This document shows positions 44,488 to 55,689 of a DNA stretch of 64,000 nucleotides, one piece after another (within the stretch, counting starts at the first letter, position 1; each line of letters opens with the position of its first letter). The DNA is taken from positions 387,230,674 through 387,294,673 of the forward strand of contig CM062289.1 in assembly GCA_031216915.1 (NCBI GenBank), read 5' to 3'. The stretch is from Pictodentalium vernedei. Taxonomy: Eukaryota > Mollusca > Scaphopoda > Dentaliida > Dentaliidae. The notes beneath the pieces are model-generated. The model saw only the letters and a program-made list of their open reading frames with translations, ran no database searches and was not told the DNA's origin. Both the position numbers and the translations under genes were made by a program.

Positions 44488-45978
44488 TAGCTCAACTTTG
44501 GCGAAGCCAAATTTGAGCTTTTGTCATGGCCCGTCGTCCATCGTCCGTCTGTCCGTACATCAACAATTGGATACGGCTCGGGCTAGAGGCCGTATTTATG
44601 AACCGATCTTTAAGAAACTTTTTGGGTACCTTTGTTATGACTGTGGGACGAGAACGAGTGTTTTTGGGTGCGGTCCGAAATTCAAGATGGCTGCCAGCCG
44701 CCATTTTGTACCGACGATGCAGAAATCTGTTTTTTGTACAGAACTTCCATATGAAAGCTCTGATTTGAATAATTTTATGTATGAATGTTTAGTACCATGA
44801 GATACATTACATATCATACAGGTTTTTTTCTTGTGCTTAAATTATGCAAATTAGACTAACTTTGATTTATTTAGTGTTACTTTCAGCACTGTCAGTGTAA
44901 ATGCCAATACGGCTCGGGCTAGAGGCCGCATTTATGAACCGATCTTTACGAAACTTCTTGGGTACCTCTGTTATCACCTTGGGACGAGAACGAGTGTTTC
45001 TGAGTGCGGTCCAAAATTCAAGATGGCTGCCAGTGGCCATTTTGTACCGAAATTAGGTCTAATCAGTTTTTTGTACACAACTTCTATACGGCTCAGGCTA
45101 GAGGCCATATTTATGAACCGATCTTTACGAAACTTCTTGGGTACCTTTGTTATAACCGTGGGATGAGAACGAGTGTTTTGGGGTGTGGTCCAAAATTCAA
45201 GATGGCCACTGGCAGCCATTTTGTACCAAAATTAGTGCAATCAGTCATTTGTACAGAACTTCTGTATGAAAGTTCTGATTTGAATAAATTTTTGTATGAA
45301 TGTTTAGTAACATGGAATACATCACATATAGTACAGGTTTTTTTCTCGTGCAGAAATTATGCAAATTAGATGAACTTTCATTTATTTAGTGCTACTTATA
45401 CACTGTAAGTGCACATGTCAATATGGCTCGGGCTAGAGGCTGTATTTATCAACCGATCTTCACGAAACTTCTTGGGTACCTTTGTTATCACCTTGGGACG
45501 AGAACGAGTGTTTCTGAGTGCGGTCCAAAATTCAAGATGGCTGCCAGTGACCATTTTGTACCAAAATTAGGTCCAATCAGTTTTTTGTCACAACTTCTAT
45601 ACAGCTCGTATTTGTGAACTGATCTTCACGAAACTTCTTGGGTGCCTTTGTTTTCACCTTGGGACAGGAATGAGTGTGTTTTGGGGTGCCTTGGTTATCA
45701 CTGTGCTATGAGAACAAATATTTTGGGGTTCAGTCAGACCCACTCTGGGACTCAAAGATTTCCTTTCTAGTTTAGCATCTGACTGTCACCCACCTTTACA
45801 ATACTTTACCTATACATTTGTTACAGGCTACGGCCAGTATTTATGTACAGACCGTTACAATACTTTATATGTACCTTTGTTATCAGGTCATTACCTAAAT
45901 GTTTGTCATTGCTGTATCACATACTATACATGTACATGTCTTGACAAGTTGAGCTACAGTGTCATTGACACTTTCATT
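44488..45978 (+). mobile_element. Array element D (hairpin-bounded), nested in I
   Basis: The 5' end is a strong hairpin, AGCTCAACTTTGGC / GCCAAATTTGAGCT around GAA, followed by GTCCATCGTCCGTCTGTCCG. Four main core units carry GGCTCGGGCTAGAGGCCGTA, TTTATGAACCGATCTTTA, GGGACGAGAACGAGTGTTTT and AAATTCAAGATGGCTGCCAG at about 44573, 44911, 45090 and 45425, with decayed partial units to 45940. It ends ACAAGTTGAGCTACAGTGTC and the hairpin AGTGTCATTGACACT. The small ORFs across it (44465-44800, 45004-45369, 45423-45617) are in-phase repeat artefacts. Confidence 0.7.
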
Positions 45979-46400
45979 ACTTCAAAAATTCATTTTTTTT
46001 GTTTCCCGATGATAACTTCAGTTGTAGTTGGCCAAATCAAATGAAATTTGGAATGTAGGTGTGTCAATGTAAAATATAAAATACAGGTCTGCTTTGAATT
46101 AGGGTGCTTTTTGACTATTTTCCCAGAGTTATGCCCCTTTTTTGACTTCAAAAATTCCTTTTTTTGGGGTGGGTGGGGGGGGGGGGGGGCCTGATAACTT
46201 CAGTTATAGTTGGCTAAATCCAATGAAAATTGGTATGTAGGTGTATCAACATAAAATACAGGTCAAATTCGAATAAGGGTGTGGTCCAACAAGTTTTGCC
46301 AGAGTTATGCCCATTTTTCAACTTCGAAAAATTCAAGTTTTTTCAAATCTCGATTGCACACTTTTTGGGGGGGGGGGGGGGCGGGTGGGTGGGCAGCCTT
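45979..46400 (+). repeat. Array element I, right part
   Basis: Two units (about 46013 and 46190) contain TGATAACTTCAGTT, AATGAAATTTGGAATGTAGG and AGAGTTATGCCCC. Poly-G tracts lie at 46175-46189 and 46367-46381. Confidence 0.6.
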
Positions 46401-47009
46401 TTATTTTTGTAATTATTTCTTTGCCATCAAAAAAGTTCATGTTCTTGGTTTGTTTTATGGTTTAGGCCTCATAATCTATAGAATAGATTGGGTGGTGGCG
46501 TATTTCATCCCTTGAGTGCAAGAAGGCTTTGTAATGCTTTTTAGCTTTTGTTGCACTCAAGGGCCAAATTTATCAATTTTATTAACTTGGGTAAAATATC
46601 AGACATAAACCATTTAATTTTTATTTTTTTTTAAGTTTGCATTGGTTATAAAAAGAGAGCATGTGGCAGCGAAAAGAACCATGCAGGAGGGCCTGAGAAT
46701 CAAATTTTTAACTTTTTTAGGCCTTTTCAATGAATTCTTTTTGTCAGGATCTATTGAATTCATAACAGCCATGACTTGTTTTTATGTGACAATCAAGAAA
46801 GTATCCAGGAAGATAAGAGTTAAACCTCTCTAAACAAACACTAAAATTAACAGAGGACTAATTTTACACAGTACAAAGCATAAAAAAATCATTTCTCAGT
46901 TTATTTTCTTACCTATAGCTTATCATCTTGCATTGACCAGAGTTTATCAGAGCAGCCAATATTAAACTTTTATTTCTTTCTTATAAAAAACACAAACTTG
47001 TCTATTGCT
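46401..47009. other. Unassigned
   Basis: TTGAGTGCAAGAAGGCTTTG...TTGCACTCAA (46512-46561) is a loose inverted repeat. Nothing else is recognised. Confidence 0.35.
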
Positions 47010-47259
47010 CTAACCCTTTACCCAACGAATCGGCTACATCCGCCTGTGTAATATGAAAATTCAGCAGTTGAAAAAATATTATTTTTCAAAACATTTCAAC
47101 AAAACCATATCATGTGACCCCTCGTTGGAACGAGCTCGTCGAGCTCGTTCCAACGAGGGGTCACATGATATGGTTTTGTTGAAATTTTTTGAAAAATTGG
47201 AAAAAAATGATATTTAAAAAAATAAATGTTGATATCGTCTGCGTTGGGTAAAGGGTTAA
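47010..47259. mobile_element. Palindromic TTAA-type MITE, copy 2
   Basis: Ends TAACCCTTTACCCAACGAAT and, inverted, TTAACCCTTTACCCAACGCA. The centre is CCTCGTTGGAACGAGCTCGT / inverse, flanked by ATCATGTGACC and GGTTTTGTTGAAA. The left TTAA is mutated to CTAA; the right is intact at 47256-47259. Confidence 0.75.
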
Positions 47260-47795
47260 CCATCCCCGAAGAGCTGCTTTGAGTATGGTTCTGTTTGTGG
47301 CAAGGTTGGTAATTTATGTTCACCAGGTTATTCAAAGTAAATTCTTGCAAAAACTTTTAAGAAATTTTTTCAGACATATCCTGTTTGTCTGGATTTTGTC
47401 TTTTTTTCTGAGAAAGCATGGCCAGAGACTGAAGAAGCACAGAGTATATCCCATAGATATTTTTGCTTTAATCATGTCATGGCATGTGTTGTTGATATTC
47501 ATGTCAGACATTTAAAGCATTGATGTTAGGGAAAAAGTCAACAGAAAAAATGAACCGCCATGATGATGTCAGAACGAGACAGTAAAAGGTGAGTGTTTCT
47601 TTTAACCCTTTATCAAACCTGAACAGCAGACAACACTTGCCAAAGAACTTCTTCAATAACTAAATGTTTTTATTTTGTGCCTCAAATACATAGCTTATGA
47701 CCCCCTGATTAGAACTCCAATGAGGAGTTGTAAGCTATGCTTTTGAGACAAAAATTAAAAAATAATAAAATTTGAATGGCATGTGATGTTTTTTA
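47260..47795. other. Unassigned, with a degenerate fold-back at 47597-47770
   Basis: TTAACCCTTTATCAAACCTG (47597) resembles a TTAA-MITE end. TTTTGTGCCTCAAATACATAGC and the inverse GCTATGCTTTTGAGACAAAA form a fold-back centred near 47715. No matching right end was seen. Confidence 0.45.
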
Positions 47796-48216
47796 TGCCC
47801 CCAAGAGATTATCTCGGAGCATTATGTTTTCACCATGTCTGTCCGTATGTTAACTTTTTGCATTCCATCAATTAACTAAAGTTCTACCAAACGGATCTTT
47901 ACCAAACTTCATATGTAGGTTAGGTATAATGAGTGGAAGAAGCCTATTTATTTTGACCATGAGGTGCCAAAGATCAAGGTCGCAGTGACCTCCAATGTTG
48001 AATACACTTGATATTGGTTTCCGCTCTATAACTAAAGTTCTACCAACCATATCTTTACCAAACTTCATATGTGGGTTAGGTATGATGAGTGGAAGAAGTC
48101 TTTTTATTTTGACCATGATGTTCCAAAGGTCAAGGTTACAGTGACCTCCAATGTTAAATACACTTGAAATTGGTTTCTGCTCTATAACTAAAGCCTGCAA
48201 GTCTGATCCTGGTTTT
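47796..48216 (+). repeat. Array element H fragment, cut by element C
   Basis: It opens TATGCCCCCAAGAGATTATC, then GTCTGTCCGTATG, followed by two ~157-bp units (CTATAACTAAAGTTCTACCA, TTTACCAAACTTCATATGTG, AGTGACCTCCAATGTT). The second is interrupted where C begins. The minus ORF at 47868-48200 is a repeat artefact. Confidence 0.6.
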
Positions 48217-49542
48217 TAGCTTAACTTGACAAAGTCAAGATAAGCCCTTGTCATCACACGTGCTGAAGTCTGTTAGTCTGTGAGTCTGTTCACATTTTCC
48301 TTTAGCACAGGCTACACACCGTAGTTTTTGTCCGACCATCAAAAAATTTCATATGCAGGTTTGAGATCATGTCTAGATGAGAATGTCCCCTTTTGGTCAC
48401 GATCGGTCAACCGTGATGGCTACCCAAGCCCAAAACCTTTAGCACAGTCTACAGGTTGTATTTATGAAGGGATTTCATTGTAACTTGGTAAGATGCCTCA
48501 GTATAATATCTAGATGAGAATGTCTCCTTTTGGTCATGATCTGTCAACCGTGATGGCTGTCCAAGCCCAAAACCAAAAAAATTTTAGCGCTGTCTAACAG
48601 GTCGTATTTAATATGGAGGAATTTCATTGTAACTCAGTAGAGTGATTCCGTATGATGTCTAGATGAGAACTTCCCCATTTGGTCACAATCTGTCAACCGT
48701 GATGATTGCCCAAGCCCAAAACCTGAAAACCTTTAGCACAGTCTACAGGTCATATTTATTGAGGGATTTTATTGTAACTTGGTAGGTTGACTCCATATAA
48801 TGTCTAGATGAGAACATCCCCTTTTGGTTGAGATTGGTCAACTGTCATGGCTACAGGGCCCGAAGCCTGAAAACTTTTAGCACAGTCTACAGGTCGAATT
48901 TATGAAGGGATTTCATTTTAACTTGTTAAGATGACTCCAGATAATGCCTAGATGAGAACGTCCCCTTTTGGTTGTGATCATTCAATGATGCTGGCTATCC
49001 AAGCCCAAAACCCCCCAAAATTTAGCACTGACTACAGGTCGAATTCATGAAGGGATTTCATTGTAACTTGGTAGGATGACTCAGTATAATGTCTAGATGA
49101 GGATGCCCCTTTTGGTTGTTATCTGTCAACTGTGATGGCTTCACGGGCCCTAAGCTTGACAACCTTTAGCACAATCTACAGGCCGTATTTATGAAGGGAT
49201 TCCATTGTTACTTGATAGGATGACTTGTTTTGGAACAATTTCACTGTAACTTGGTAACTTTCATTGACATACATTAGCTGTGAGGGCCACATACATTAAC
49301 TGTGAGGGCCACATACATTAACTGTGATGGCCACATTAACCCACCCCTCAATTCTTTAGTGCAGTCTACACCTCATATTATTTTTATGATTACAAAGCAT
49401 ACAGGGAACAGAAATTAACATATTCCCTATTATCACAATTCTTGCCCTATTTCATAATCCTTTCAAAACAGTGAACATTATCCTTTTCATTAAACACAAC
49501 ACACAGACAAGTTAAGCTACAGTGTCATTGACACTTTCATTT
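48217..49542 (+). mobile_element. Array element C (same family as A and B)
   Basis: The 5' hairpin TAGCTTAACTTGACAAAGTC...AAGC is followed by about six core units (GAACATCCCCTTTTGG, CTTTAGCACAGTCTACAGG, GGGATTTCATTGTAACTTGG). A triplicated ACATACATTAACTGTGAGGGCC phrase lies at about 49265-49330, and it ends with ACAAGTTAAGCTACAGTGTC. It shares the post-array leader (CACCTCATATTATTTTTAT, CAGGGAACAGAAAT) with A and, inverted, with B. Confidence 0.7.
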
Positions 49543-50489
49543 TGTAATTCTATCCATGCTATTGCAGGTTACATTCGGTAAAGGGTTTAAATTTACCTAA
49601 TGAATCAGACAAAAATGTCCATTTAGATTTTGTATTACATGTATTTTTTTATCATTTAAATATTTCAAACCAAAGCCTATGATTCTTACTGGAAAGAGCC
49701 CATTAAGCTCATTCCAGTGAGGTATTTTTAAACTACAGCTTGAAAGAAAAAAGGAACTCTTTTGAATTACAGTCAAGTTTTGTTCAATGAATGCCAAAAA
49801 AAATAGAGATCCGCCATCAGAATCATAGTAATGAAGCTTACTATGACACCGATCTGTATTCCCCACCCCTCTTGCAACACCAAACTACACACACAAAGTA
49901 TCTACACATCCGACCAGCCTTTATGTTTTCATCCATCACAAAATTTTGTTTTGGTGTCCTGATCTATTCAAGAATGGTGGAAAAGCAAGTTGTGGATTTG
50001 GAGAAAGGTACACATTCTATTCAATGCATTTTACATGTAACTTCCATGATGGAAGTAACCATGACACTCTCTGATTATCTGTAATAAACTTGGAAACCCA
50101 CCAAAACTGGAGTTGGGGGGGGGGGGGGGGCATATTTCAGTTTAAAGTTCAATGCTCTAAGGACTGAGCCACTGGGACATTGCCACAGGGGTGGGAATGT
50201 CTCATCCCATCATTCTTCAAATTTACAATAGTTAGAATTTCGAAGCCCTTAATTGAAAACCTCACAGAGCGCTTGTGGAAAGTTTCCAGACATGACTAGA
50301 ATTTGGCCAAAATAAAGAGTCTTTGGATTAAAAAGTAGTGAAAGTCCTCCAAATATTGATTGAAAAATAGTAAAAATGCTTCCAAATATTGATTTGTTGT
50401 TGGAGTTTGTATCTACTGAGAACTTCAGTTGGATAATTACTGTCAAGGGAGATACTGTGTGGGTGGAAACTCCACTCCAAAAGTGTGTT
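49543..50489. other. Unassigned; poly-G 50115-50130
   Basis: 49575-49760 shows weak fold-back character (GGTAAAGGGTTTAAATTTAC; ACTGGAAAGAGCCCATTAAG / CTCATTCCAGT) reminiscent of the TTAA-MITEs. The rest is unrecognised. Confidence 0.4.
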
Positions 50490-50915
50490 TAGCTCATTTG
50501 AGCAAAGCTCAGTGGGAGCTTTACTGATCACTTCCTGTCCGTCGTCCGTCGTTAGCTTTACATTATCGACTTCTCCTTCTAAACACCTGTGCCAAATTGA
50601 ACCAAATTTTATATGCATGGTTTGTATCATATGTCAATTCAATTTTGTTCAAATAAAGTTGCCACACTCCATATGGAGTGGTGGAGGAAAATGCTCCAAA
50701 ATTCTAAAAAACTCTTCTCATGAACCAGTCGTACAATGACAATATTTGGTATGGAGCTTCCTTTTGAGGTGTAGAATCAAGATGTTCAAATGAAGTTCGT
50801 GGAGCAATATTTGACTCCGTAATGGGAGGTGCAAGAATTTTGGCCCCGCCCAAAATTTCTGTTTTCTGAACCGATGGTCCGATTTGAATGGAATTTGGTA
50901 TGTGGTATTCAGTAA
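50490..50915 (+). mobile_element. Array element F, 5' part only
   Basis: The hairpin AGCTCATTTGAGC AAA GCTCAGTGGGAGCT is followed by GTCCGTCGTCCGTCG and units like those of E (AACCAAATTTTATATGCATG; TCTGAACCGATGGTCCGATT). No 3' end of this class follows; it runs into the dispersed repeat. Confidence 0.6.
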
Positions 50916-52365
50916 AACACATGCATTAAACACTGTAGCATGCATTCACCGATGAGCTTTAGAGAGAAGGCTAGGGGTGAATGGAGGAAACGGGTAGCTA
51001 AGCCATCCACCCATGGTCCTCCAGCAGTGTCATCGCTTACTGCGCATGCCAAATACTAATACGATATCACAAACCAAACATATTTCAGGTCGTATAATAT
51101 GGGCTGCATCCACTAAGCGGTAAACATATGCACCGCATCAATCGAGTAATATGGGCGAACCACACTCACTATAAATCACAGACATATATAAAGCCTATAT
51201 CACAGTCAATCGACCATCTATTTTACCAAGGTTACCGATATGTTCTAACTCAACTATCGTATCATCAATGTGAGTCTGAATTGCGTACCTAACTATCTTC
51301 AGACCAATGCACTCTAATGTCAACAATGACTTATGAGCTGAAAATTTGAGCAATACATAACTAACATGTCGAATCACGGGTTGACAAACTATGTAAAACA
51401 GTACTTGGTAAAAGGCAGAAATAAATACCCACACTCATCGAGCCAAGAACGAGTCACTTCACTGCACTGTGCAAAGGGTTAAAATTTATACCTACTCCCA
51501 CTAAGCCTCTCACTGGCCATTTTAGCCAATCTGGCCGCACCTATGAGCGCGCCTAACCTCCATAACGGGTAAAAAGAATATTCATGGGCATTTGCTGACG
51601 CATTATTACACTTGCGACAGCAATATTAATGAGAGCACACGAACATCACAGGGGCGTGATTGGGACCAGATGAAAAAAACTGAAATCATGTTTGCATGGT
51701 GGAAAGGTTTCAAAATCAAGCTTTATATCCCCATATAATTGATACCCTGTAGAAATAAAGCTTTTGGCTGCATTTTATTTATTTAAATTTTGATATTCAC
51801 CTTCGATGTTCACATTCCAAATTTAAAGAAATAAAAATATGTAATTGGGCAAGAAAAAAACTGAAATCAGATAAAGAACTGAAAAATCACACCCCTGACA
51901 TCAAAGTGCTTAAGCCTACAGTCTCTCTACTTGCGCCAAAATACGCTACATTGTAGGGAGGAGCGGTATATTTAATCCTGCCACGCCCCCAACGTACGGG
52001 GGACAAGAGACATTCTACTTCATCCGTAACAACGCCAATTAATGCTATACTAGGATGGTCATATATTCTACACTCATGACCCTCTTATAATGCACAAACG
52101 TATATTTGGTATAACAACACTAAATAACATGTAAAAATGGATGATTCCAAACCATGTGCTGTTATTTTCGAACGAGTCATTCAATTGACAATCACTGATA
52201 AACGGTGCAAAACTGTTTTCATGTGTGTTTGTATTTTGACAAACTATTACATTATTTATGCATCGATTCCAAAGTCAGATAATAGTTATAATACTGAACT
52301 AATTCTGCACAGAGCAAACCCACTATAATGTTCAATTACTAAGGTCAAGTACATGGAGACAAGAA
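50910..52365 (-). repeat. Dispersed repeat, copy 2
   Basis: This is the inverse of 8948-10915. It lacks the 9662-10425 insertion but has its own insertion at 51649-51897. TTATATCACAGTCAATCGAC, GTTCTAACTCAACTATCG and CCCGTACGTTGG-type landmarks align across its length. No gene is recognised. Confidence 0.75.
51649..51897. mobile_element. hAT-like MITE inside the dispersed repeat
   Basis: The termini CAGGGGCGTGATT and, inverted, CAGGGGTGTGATT are flanked by ACATCA on both sides. Copy 1 of the host repeat has no insertion here (CACGAACTTTAAAGTGC). The CAGGGG ends are typical of hAT; the expected 8-bp duplication appears worn to about 6. Confidence 0.7.
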
Positions 52366-52703
52366 AGCCCAACACATCCAGTGGCATATTGTTTTATCAT
52401 ATGCCTCCTTGGCGATTTCTCAATCTCCCAAACTAAAATATTGACCCTTTCCCTTTATGCTCCCCCACCCGCCCCTCGTCCATCAATCTCTCGTGTTTTC
52501 ATCCCATTCTTCCTTTAGTTTCTCAATGAGTCGTATTCGACAAGCCAAGTATGTGGGGCATTATATAAGGAAATGTTCCAGGATCTCCGTTTCTCCTAAA
52601 CTGCACATTTGGCACCCTCTTTCATCGCCTTTTTTTATTTTCTCCCTCAGCTCCAGTGACTTTGATCTCACTTTGAACAACAACGATCCCCCAAAATGAT
52701 CCG
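52366..52703. other. Unassigned
   Basis: C/T-rich sequence with no recognised feature; the 80-codon ORF at 52457-52699 has no motif. Confidence 0.35.
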
Positions 52704-53133
52704 CTAACCCTTTACTAGAGTTGCAGACGACACTTGGAAAAAAAAACCCTCGTATAACTAAAATTTTTCATTTTTTGCTTCCAAAACACAGGTGAGATAA
52801 GATAAGATAAGATAATATTTATTGCAAGAACACCAAAAACAAGGCAAATTGCATGTCATTGAAATTAGTAACAATAATACCAAGAAATAGCAAAATATGT
52901 TTGAAACCATAAACACTAATGTTCAGTTGGTGCATGTTATAGCTAATGATTTCATTCTAATTGGTATTATGCCGCAAGCAAGCATTCTCTGTATTCAAAC
53001 ATTTGTCGTTCCATTGAGAGGCCATAACCTATGTTTGGGAAGCAAAAAATGAAAATATAAAAAAAAAAATTGAATGCCGATTTTCTTGTACAGCGCTGGC
53101 TGGTTTTGACCGTTACGTTAGGTAAAGGGCTAT
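52704..53133. mobile_element. Fold-back element (TTAA-MITE-like) holding a LINE 3' tail
   Basis: CTAACCCTTTACTAGAGTT on the left and GTTAGGTAAAGGGCTA on the right, with TTTTCATTTTTTGCTTCC / GGAAGCAAAAAATGAAAA further in, form inverted ends. Inside, GATAAGATAAGATAAGATAA (about 52796) reads on the minus strand as a TTATC-repeat tail of the sort found at non-LTR 3' ends, with about 230 bp attached. Confidence 0.55.
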
Positions 53134-53640
53134 GTGCTGCTCAAAAAGCTGGCGCATTATTCTTTTATACCAAAGTCCTGCTCGCCAATTTCTGTTACAA
53201 TCCTCGAAACTCTCCCCTTGATAAAGCTGCTCCCTTTCTTAAGCCCCCTCCTCCCTCCTGCCCATCGTAGTTGGGTGGACAGTGCAAAATATAAACACCC
53301 TCAAATTTAATACAATCCTCTGGTATTTTAATCACATTATCCATTCTGTTAATTGATTGCAGAATAAACTGTCTGACACCTTCATTTTCAGCTGATTTCT
53401 CTCACCGTTGCCGACAACATTTCACTGACGATTGAGAATTCATTCACACCTTTAAGAGGTTCAATGTCAATTGGATTTCAGTCGACTCCAGTATTTACAA
53501 GAGGAGATAACTTTCCCAAGAGTCAATATCCATGACGATAAAAGTTGAGGATGCCAGCCCAACGCAAGTGGGAAGGACAAACACACACAGCTTGGCTTAG
53601 AACCGTTTTAATAGGGGGTGAGACCCACTTGAATTCGTAA
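53134..53640. other. Unassigned
   Basis: No repeat unit, RNA or convincing ORF is recognised. Confidence 0.35.
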
Positions 53641-53696
53641 CTAGCTGTGGGGTGGGTGTGTGCGGGGAAAGCTTCCCAGGTCTTCACTTTTCAGAA

Positions 53697-53864
53697 TTTT
53701 GCGTCCCTAAAATTTGAGCTCAGTAACCAAGGTAATAATAATGAGGGTTTCCTCCAGAGGGAAATAAATGTGTCCGATAATTTTGCGTCCCTAAAATTTG
53801 AGCTCTGTAACCAAGGTAATAATAATGAGGGTTTCCTCCAGAGGGAAATAAATGTGCCCGATAT
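53697..53864 (+). repeat. Two tandem copies of an 84-bp unit
   Basis: GCGTCCCTAAAATTTGAGCT begins at 53701 and again at 53785, followed both times by ACCAAGGTAATAATAATGAG and CCTCCAGAGGGAAATAAATG. Being a multiple of three, the duplication keeps the ORFs open on both strands. Confidence 0.9.
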
Positions 53865-54128
53865 GGGACGGCCAAGGGTCGTCGGTACCACGGGCCGACC
53901 ATGGTTCGATCCGTGTTTGAAAAATGTTGAATTCTGAGGTTCAAAAAACCCCATCTCTTTGCATCTGAGCGGATATTTTGAGGTTTTTCTTATACTGATG
54001 ACAGTCTTTCTTTTCACCGACCCAGATGTTAGGACAAGCAATCTACAACCTAACCTACATGGACCTAACTCTCCTACGATTTTTCTGCCATTTTTGACAT
54101 ATTTCCAGGATCAACTTTGAGGGAAGGT

Positions 54129-54160
54129 GGGGGGGGGCGCCCCCCCCCCCCCCCCCCCCC
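54129..54160. repeat. Abutting G9 and C-rich homopolymers
   Basis: Nine G, then CGC..., then about 20 C. The exact length may be uncertain in any assembly. Confidence 0.75.
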
Positions 54161-54344
54161 ATCGTGGCCACGACACTGAACACATCTCCAAAAGATAATT
54201 CCAAATAACCTGTTATATACACTATCCATTGTAAATTCCGAACCGAAACTCTTGATAAAAAATTTAAAACTCCTCTTTGGGCGTACACATTGTTCAAAAA
54301 GGCTCTGGCTTGTCAGTCAAGAAAACTACGCCTTTCAGGTACAC

Positions 54345-54545
54345 ATTTGGGTGCAGTCTGAAACACAGGCACTCGACGTATTATCAGATTTTATCAATTT
54401 TAATAAAATATATATTATATTATCAATACTAAAAGAACACGGTGTTTTTTTTAGTACTGATAATATAATATATATCTTATTAAAATTGATAAAATCTGAT
54501 AATACATCGATTGCCTGTGGTCTGAATTGACTCGGGTACTCTGCA
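54345..54545. repeat. AT-rich fold-back, ~85-bp arms
   Basis: GTATTATCAGATTTTATCAA and ATAAAATATATATTATATTA on the left are exactly mirrored on the right (TTGATAAAATCTGATAATAC). The centre is near 54446 and outer complementarity (CAGTCTGAA..ACAGGC / GCCTGTGGTCTGAATTG) is weaker. Confidence 0.85.
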
Positions 54546-55131
54546 CATCTTGTCCGACTAAATGTTTTTCGGCCTTTTCTGTAACTTCTAGTTATTTTGA
54601 AATACCCAAGAACATCCAACGGTCGTGTAATACACCACTGTAAATCTTATTCACCCCACTTTCCACTGACACTGGGTACTGCTGGATACGTGGGATGAAT
54701 CAAATTTGAGGGGGATATAATGAAGATGAGTGCTATCGTTTTCGAAAAGCGAGTTGGGCACCTTGTTAATATTTATATACCATACTGGGGGCACGTCAGC
54801 ATCGATTCAAAAATGCTATCGGATATAATTTTCTTTCGATTTCCCAGCTTGTGCCGAGTACCTGTGAATTGACCCACAGTTGGTATGGTCCACCCCACCA
54901 GAAATGTTGTTTGTGTCACTGAGTTTTCTTTCATTTCTGATTGAGTTTTTGAAATTATCACTTTGCGATCCACAAAGTTGTTTCTCCAACATCAAACAGT
55001 CAAATTGGACGCTTTGGAAATGAGCGAATCGGGAAACTTGAACTAATGGTGAGAAGAAATCACTCAAACACTGGTTCGACAAGATGAAACCTGAACAGAG
55101 CACGTGAAATCCCGGAAACGTCATCTTGGCT
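54546..55131. other. Unassigned
   Basis: Short minus-strand ORFs (54773-54973, 54816-55124) are unrecognised. Confidence 0.35.
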
Positions 55132-55222
55132 CATTCTCCGGCTAATTTTTTTCTAAGTCCGTACTTTGGTTGTTTCGAGAAACAACCAAAGTACGGACTT
55201 GGAAAAAAATTAGCCGGAGAAT
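55132..55222. repeat. Near-perfect 44-bp-arm palindrome
   Basis: CATTCTCCGGCTAATTTTTT ... TACTTTGGTTGTTTC is followed at once by its complement with essentially no spacer (centre about 55177), differing at two or three positions. Confidence 0.9.
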
Positions 55223-55381
55223 GAACCGGCTGATTTGTCGACTCGAAAGGGTCTCATCCATTGAAAAGTTGAAAAATCGATTTCGGCGGCCAGGCGGGAT
55301 AAATTTGGCGGTTTCTAGCCCAAATCCCGCCCGAATACACTATTTAACTTTAGTAGAAGTTCCGAATTATTACTTTCATAA

Positions 55382-55453
55382 GCCCTGATAGCTCAGTTGG
55401 TAACGTGTTGAGCTGGAGATCTCAGGGTTGATGGTTCGAGACCCGTTTGAGGC
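55382..55453 (+). tRNA. tRNA-like sequence, plus strand (degenerate)
   Basis: TAGCTCAGTTGGTAACG (A box) and GGTTCGAGACC (B box) lie 30-35 bases apart, as in a tRNA. The D-stem 3' strand is missing and the acceptor ends do not pair, so it is a tRNA-derived SINE head or pseudogene. Confidence 0.5.
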
Positions 55454-55689
55454 AAATTTTGTTCAAAACGTTCAAAAAAGACGAAAAAAGAGAAATTTAA
55501 AGAATACTTATTTTCTCAGCGTTTCATTCAAGTGGGGGTGTTTGTTTCTGTAGGGGTCACCTGTTTGATACACACTCCATATCACTCAACTCTCTCACCT
55601 TTTTTTTTTTTTTTTTTTTATTTGTTTTATTTTGGTTTAGTGTTTGTTTTTTTTAGTGTAGTTTATTATTCCTATTTTTTTTCCCCTGT
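55454..55689. other. A-rich then T-rich spacer between convergent tRNA-like sequences
   Basis: AAAAAAGACGAAAAAAGAGA and a long T tract at 55600-55620. A similar arrangement (AAAAAAAAAGAGAAATATTT) follows the other plus-strand head at 59851. Confidence 0.5.
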
